7,598 nt of DNA from Clostridiaceae bacterium. GTDB taxonomy: Bacteria; Bacillota; Clostridia; Oscillospirales; Butyricicoccaceae. Below are positions 6,140-7,598 of the stretch, one piece after another. Where the stretch lies: assembly GCA_016293155.1 (NCBI GenBank), contig JAEDEU010000069.1, forward strand, positions 1 to 7,598, in the 5' to 3' direction. Every line of letters starts with the position of its first letter. Positions within the stretch are counted from its first letter, which is position 1. The notes under the pieces were generated by a model. It was not told the DNA's origin. It searched no databases and saw only the letters and a list, made by a program, of their open reading frames with translations. The position numbers and the translations under genes were made by a program.

Positions 6140-6491
6140 CGCCTACTTCGTGGATCATACGACGGGTATTTATCCGCAGTCCGCGGCGGGGGATCCGTTT
6201 ACTGCCGCCTATCTGCAAAGCAAGGGGGATCCGATCACCGATCTGGTGGAGGATCTTGCGGCGGAGCAGAAGGCGCGCACGACCTATGACAACCTGCTGC
6301 GCCTGATGGACGATCCGGATGTCCGCGATCCGTTAAAATTCCTGCGGGAGCGCGAGATTGTGCACTTCCAGCGCTTCGGCGATGCCCTGCGCGATGTGCA
6401 GGAAAATCTGGATGCGAAAAATTACTATGCCTACAATCCGGCATTCGACGTCCGTGCCTGCGACCGGATGCGCAAGGAAAAGAAAAAATAA
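6021..6491 (+). CDS. cotJC: CotJC-like spore coat protein / Mn-catalase family, 5'-truncated remnant
   Basis: Matches the C-terminal three quarters of CotJC, a di-manganese catalase-family protein of the spore coat. From GTEELAH (8-14) to YNPAFD (138-143) the family pattern is unbroken: LTRNLTPEEI, FDAYFVDHTTG, FTAAYLQSKGDPITDL, AAEQKARTTYDN, LMDDPDVRDP and FLREREIVHFQRFG. Four metal ligands are present: Glu11 and His14 (ExxH), Glu82 and His115. The last two are 33 residues apart, the same spacing as E148/H181 in Lactobacillus plantarum catalase. The N-terminal helix with the first ligand (the GELGA region, about 50-65 residues) is missing and is replaced by the recombinase gene in another frame. 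Full-length CotJC is near 190 residues; 156 remain from the ATG at 6021. That start has only a distant GGAGA, and ATG 6069 is an alternative. Probably a non-functional remnant. cotJA and cotJB are absent upstream. Confidence 0.88.
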   Translation: MPAPTAAGTEELAHAEMIAAMVYQLTRNLTPEEIREGGFDAYFVDHTTGIYPQSAAGDPFTAAYLQSKGDPITDLVEDLAAEQKARTTYDNLLRLMDDPDVRDPLKFLREREIVHFQRFGDALRDVQENLDAKNYYAYNPAFDVRACDRMRKEKKK

Positions 6492-6511
6492 TTCATGCGC
6501 CGCGCAGACGC

Positions 6512-6543
6512 TGCCGCTCCTGCTGTACGGGAGCGGCTTTTTC
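6512..6543 (+). terminator. Intrinsic terminator after cotJC
   Basis: An 8-bp stem (GCCGCTCC at 6512-6519 with GGAGCGGC at 6530-6537) is followed by TTTTTCCTTTAT. It lies 20 bases after the cotJC stop, where the native cotJC terminator would be, so the 3' side of the junction is ordinary intact sequence. Confidence 0.85.
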
Positions 6544-6633
6544 CTTTATAATAAAAGAGATTTGGTTTGGATACAGCATACCAGAGGATTAAGGCTATAT
6601 CGTGACGAAGATGTAAACAAAGGGAGAACAACC

Positions 6634-7332
6634 ATGACGGAACGCAGAGGACTGAGCGCGGCGGCGCTGAAATATATTGCAATTGCGGCCATGCTGACGG
6701 ATCACATCGGATGGGTATTTTTTCCGCAGATGACACCGCTGAGCTTTGTGATGCATGTATTCGGGCGGCTGACCGCGCCGATTATGTGCTATTTTATCGC
6801 GGAAGGATACTTTTATACGCGCAATCTGAAGCGGTATTTTGCCCGCCTGCTGCTCGGCGCGGCGATTTCGCACTTTGCTTATGGACTGTGCTTTCACGGC
6901 GCACTGTTTTACGGGCTGCGCACCGGTGTGATGTGGACGCTTGCAGTCGGACTGGCGGCGCTTGTGCTGGTGAAAAGATATCCGGCAGGAGATATACGTG
7001 CCTTTTTGGGTGTGCTGGTATGCTTTGTACTGGCATTACCGGGAGACTGGTCAGTCTATGCGGTCTCGTGGATTGTCTGGTTCGGGCGCACGCACGGAGA
7101 CCGCAGGCAGCAGCTGCTGGGACTGGCGCTGATCGGCGGAGTCTTTGCCGTGTCCAACCTGACGGCAGGCATTGAAAATGCATTTCAGCTCGGTGTTCTG
7201 CTGGCAGTTCCGCTGCTCCGGCAGTATAACGGACAGCGCGGCGCACATCATCCCAAGGCACTGTTTTATTGGTTTTATCCGGTGCATCTGCTGCTGCTTG
7301 CGGCAGTGCGGTATTTTGTTTCGGGAGGATAA
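6634..7332 (+). CDS. TraX-family integral membrane protein
   Basis: A 232-residue polytopic membrane protein of the TraX family. The founding member N-acetylates F-pilin, but chromosomal firmicute members have no established substrate. The family signature is at the N-terminus: KYIAIAAMLTDHIGWVFF (13-30), then FGRLTAPIMCYFIAEGYFYT (43-62) followed by NLKRYFARLLLGAAISHF (64-81). Further hydrophobic segments lie near 97-113, 123-136, 160-174 and 184-195, and the typical C-terminal FYWFYPVHLLLL is at 211-222. The ATG at 6634 has AGGGAGA about 6 bases upstream. The frame is open from 6358, but that stretch crosses the cotJC coding sequence and terminator and is not coding. No conjugation genes are nearby, so a pilin role is not supported; acylation of a surface polymer is a plausible guess. 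It is monocistronic in this window, and I see no convincing promoter in 6544-6633. Confidence 0.9.
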   Translation: MTERRGLSAAALKYIAIAAMLTDHIGWVFFPQMTPLSFVMHVFGRLTAPIMCYFIAEGYFYTRNLKRYFARLLLGAAISHFAYGLCFHGALFYGLRTGVMWTLAVGLAALVLVKRYPAGDIRAFLGVLVCFVLALPGDWSVYAVSWIVWFGRTHGDRRQQLLGLALIGGVFAVSNLTAGIENAFQLGVLLAVPLLRQYNGQRGAHHPKALFYWFYPVHLLLLAAVRYFVSGG

Positions 7333-7397
7333 GCGGTGGAATGGATGTGTTTTGATGGAAAAACGCAGTGATTTTATACAAAAAGAAACAAAAAAAT

Positions 7398-7413
7398 ATT
7401 TTTTCGAAAAAAT
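7398..7413. repeat. AT-rich perfect palindrome upstream of the tRNA promoter
   Basis: ATTTTTTCGAAAAAAT is a 16-bp perfect palindrome set in an A-tract-rich stretch (about 7378-7420) directly upstream of the -35 box. It may act as an UP-element or bent DNA stimulating the stable-RNA promoter. It has no loop or GC core and so is a poor terminator. The traX gene has no other obvious terminator before the tRNA. Confidence 0.45.
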
Positions 7414-7424
7414 GAAAAAAAGTG

Positions 7425-7453
7425 TTGACATGGCGTGGGTTTCTTGATATACT
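7425..7453 (+). promoter_or_regulatory. Strong sigma-A promoter of the tRNA-Arg gene
   Basis: A perfect -35 TTGACA (7425-7430) and a -10 TATACT (7448-7453, 5 of 6) are separated by exactly 17 bases. Transcription should start near 7460, about 25 bases before the mature tRNA end. The A-tract-rich upstream DNA fits a stable-RNA promoter. Confidence 0.9.
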
Positions 7454-7460
7454 AAGCAAG

Positions 7461-7478
7461 CAGTCGAGAGAACGACTG
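7461..7478 (+). other. Hairpin in the tRNA precursor 5' leader
   Basis: CAGTCG (7461-7466) and CGACTG (7473-7478) form a 6-bp perfect stem with an AGAGAA loop, at the expected 5' end of the transcript and 6 bases before the mature tRNA. It would be removed by RNase P. It may shield the 5' end of the precursor or guide processing; this is inference. Confidence 0.5.
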
Positions 7479-7484
7479 AGACAA

Positions 7485-7561
7485 GCGCCAGTAGCTCAGC
7501 TGGATAGAGTGTTTGGCTACGAACCAAAAGGTCGGGGGTTCGAATCCCTTCTGGCGTACCA
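7485..7561 (+). tRNA. tRNA-Arg (anticodon ACG), CCA encoded
   Basis: A complete 77-base cloverleaf. The acceptor stem GCGCCAG (7485-7491) pairs with CTGGCGT (7551-7557), with a G-U at the first pair. The D stem is GCTC/GAGT. The anticodon stem TTTGG/CCAAA encloses the loop CTACGAA (7517-7523) with anticodon ACG at 7519-7521, which reads CGU/CGC/CGA after A34-to-inosine editing. The T stem GGGGG/CCCTT (two G-U pairs) encloses TTCGAAT. The discriminator A is at 7558 and CCA is encoded at 7559-7561. It is transcribed alone from the strong promoter upstream. Confidence 0.97.
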
Positions 7562-7598
7562 AGAACAGCACCTGAACGGGTGCTGTTCTTATTTTTTT
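7561..7598 (+). terminator. Intrinsic terminator of the tRNA-Arg transcript
   Basis: A 12-bp perfect stem (AAGAACAGCACC at 7561-7572 with GGTGCTGTTCTT at 7579-7590), a 6-base loop, then A and seven T bases to the window edge. The stem begins with the last A of the encoded CCA, so 3' processing must open or cut directly at the hairpin base. Confidence 0.93.

Noticed and set aside
6547..6552. Perfect TATAAT as a traX promoter
   Set aside because: The sequence 16-18 bases upstream lies in the cotJC terminator stem-loop and has no -35 resemblance. The box arises from the terminator's T-rich tail.
7355..7447. A 30-codon open frame (MEKRSDF...) after traX
   Set aside because: There is no ribosome binding site, and it runs through the A-tracts and both boxes of the tRNA promoter, so composition explains it.
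1..7598. CRISPR array, insertion-sequence ends or a toxin-antitoxin pair
   Set aside because: No regularly spaced repeats, no terminal inverted repeats with a transposase, and no small overlapping gene pair of that type were seen on either strand.

Overview
The window looks like chromosomal DNA of a moderately GC-rich, spore-forming Firmicute (Bacillota, Clostridia). The Oscillospiraceae/Butyricicoccus neighbourhood is my best guess, but it is inference only. The basis is strong AGGAGG-type ribosome binding sites, consensus sigma-A promoters, short-loop intrinsic terminators followed by T runs, a CotJC-type spore-coat protein remnant, and a LicD/IspD-like/DUF4422 glycan cluster of the kind common in gut clostridia. 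Base composition is similar across the window, so no block stands out as recently foreign.

Layout. A small three-helix membrane protein (24-314, +) ends at a bidirectional terminator (about 335-360). Facing it is a tight five-gene minus-strand operon (4945 down to 373): DUF4422 glycosyltransferase, LicD-family phosphotransferase, IspD/TarI-like cytidylyltransferase, extended SDR epimerase/dehydratase, and UDP-galactopyranose mutase (glf). Gaps between genes are 12-25 bases, so one mRNA is likely, driven by a promoter at 5020-5047. Taken together the genes suggest a cell-surface polysaccharide. Glf supplies UDP-galactofuranose. The cytidylyltransferase (perhaps with the SDR) supplies a CDP-activated alditol or similar small molecule. 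LicD would transfer the phospho-substituent, and the DUF4422 protein would add a sugar.

The plus strand then carries a serine recombinase (5165-6139). It has intact catalytic and recombinase domains but loses its C-terminal zinc-ribbon/coiled-coil region. Around position 6010-6042 its reading frame runs, out of frame, straight into the 3' three quarters of a cotJC (manganese-catalase-like spore coat) gene, which stays open to 6491 and ends at a normal terminator. Both genes are truncated at one shared junction. This is the most unusual feature in the window: a deletion scar, the edge of an integrated element, or an assembly join.

The right end holds a TraX-family membrane protein (6634-7332, +), then a strong promoter, a tRNA-Arg(ACG) gene with encoded CCA (7485-7561), and its terminator.

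No CRISPR array, insertion-sequence terminal repeats, rRNA or replication origin was seen.
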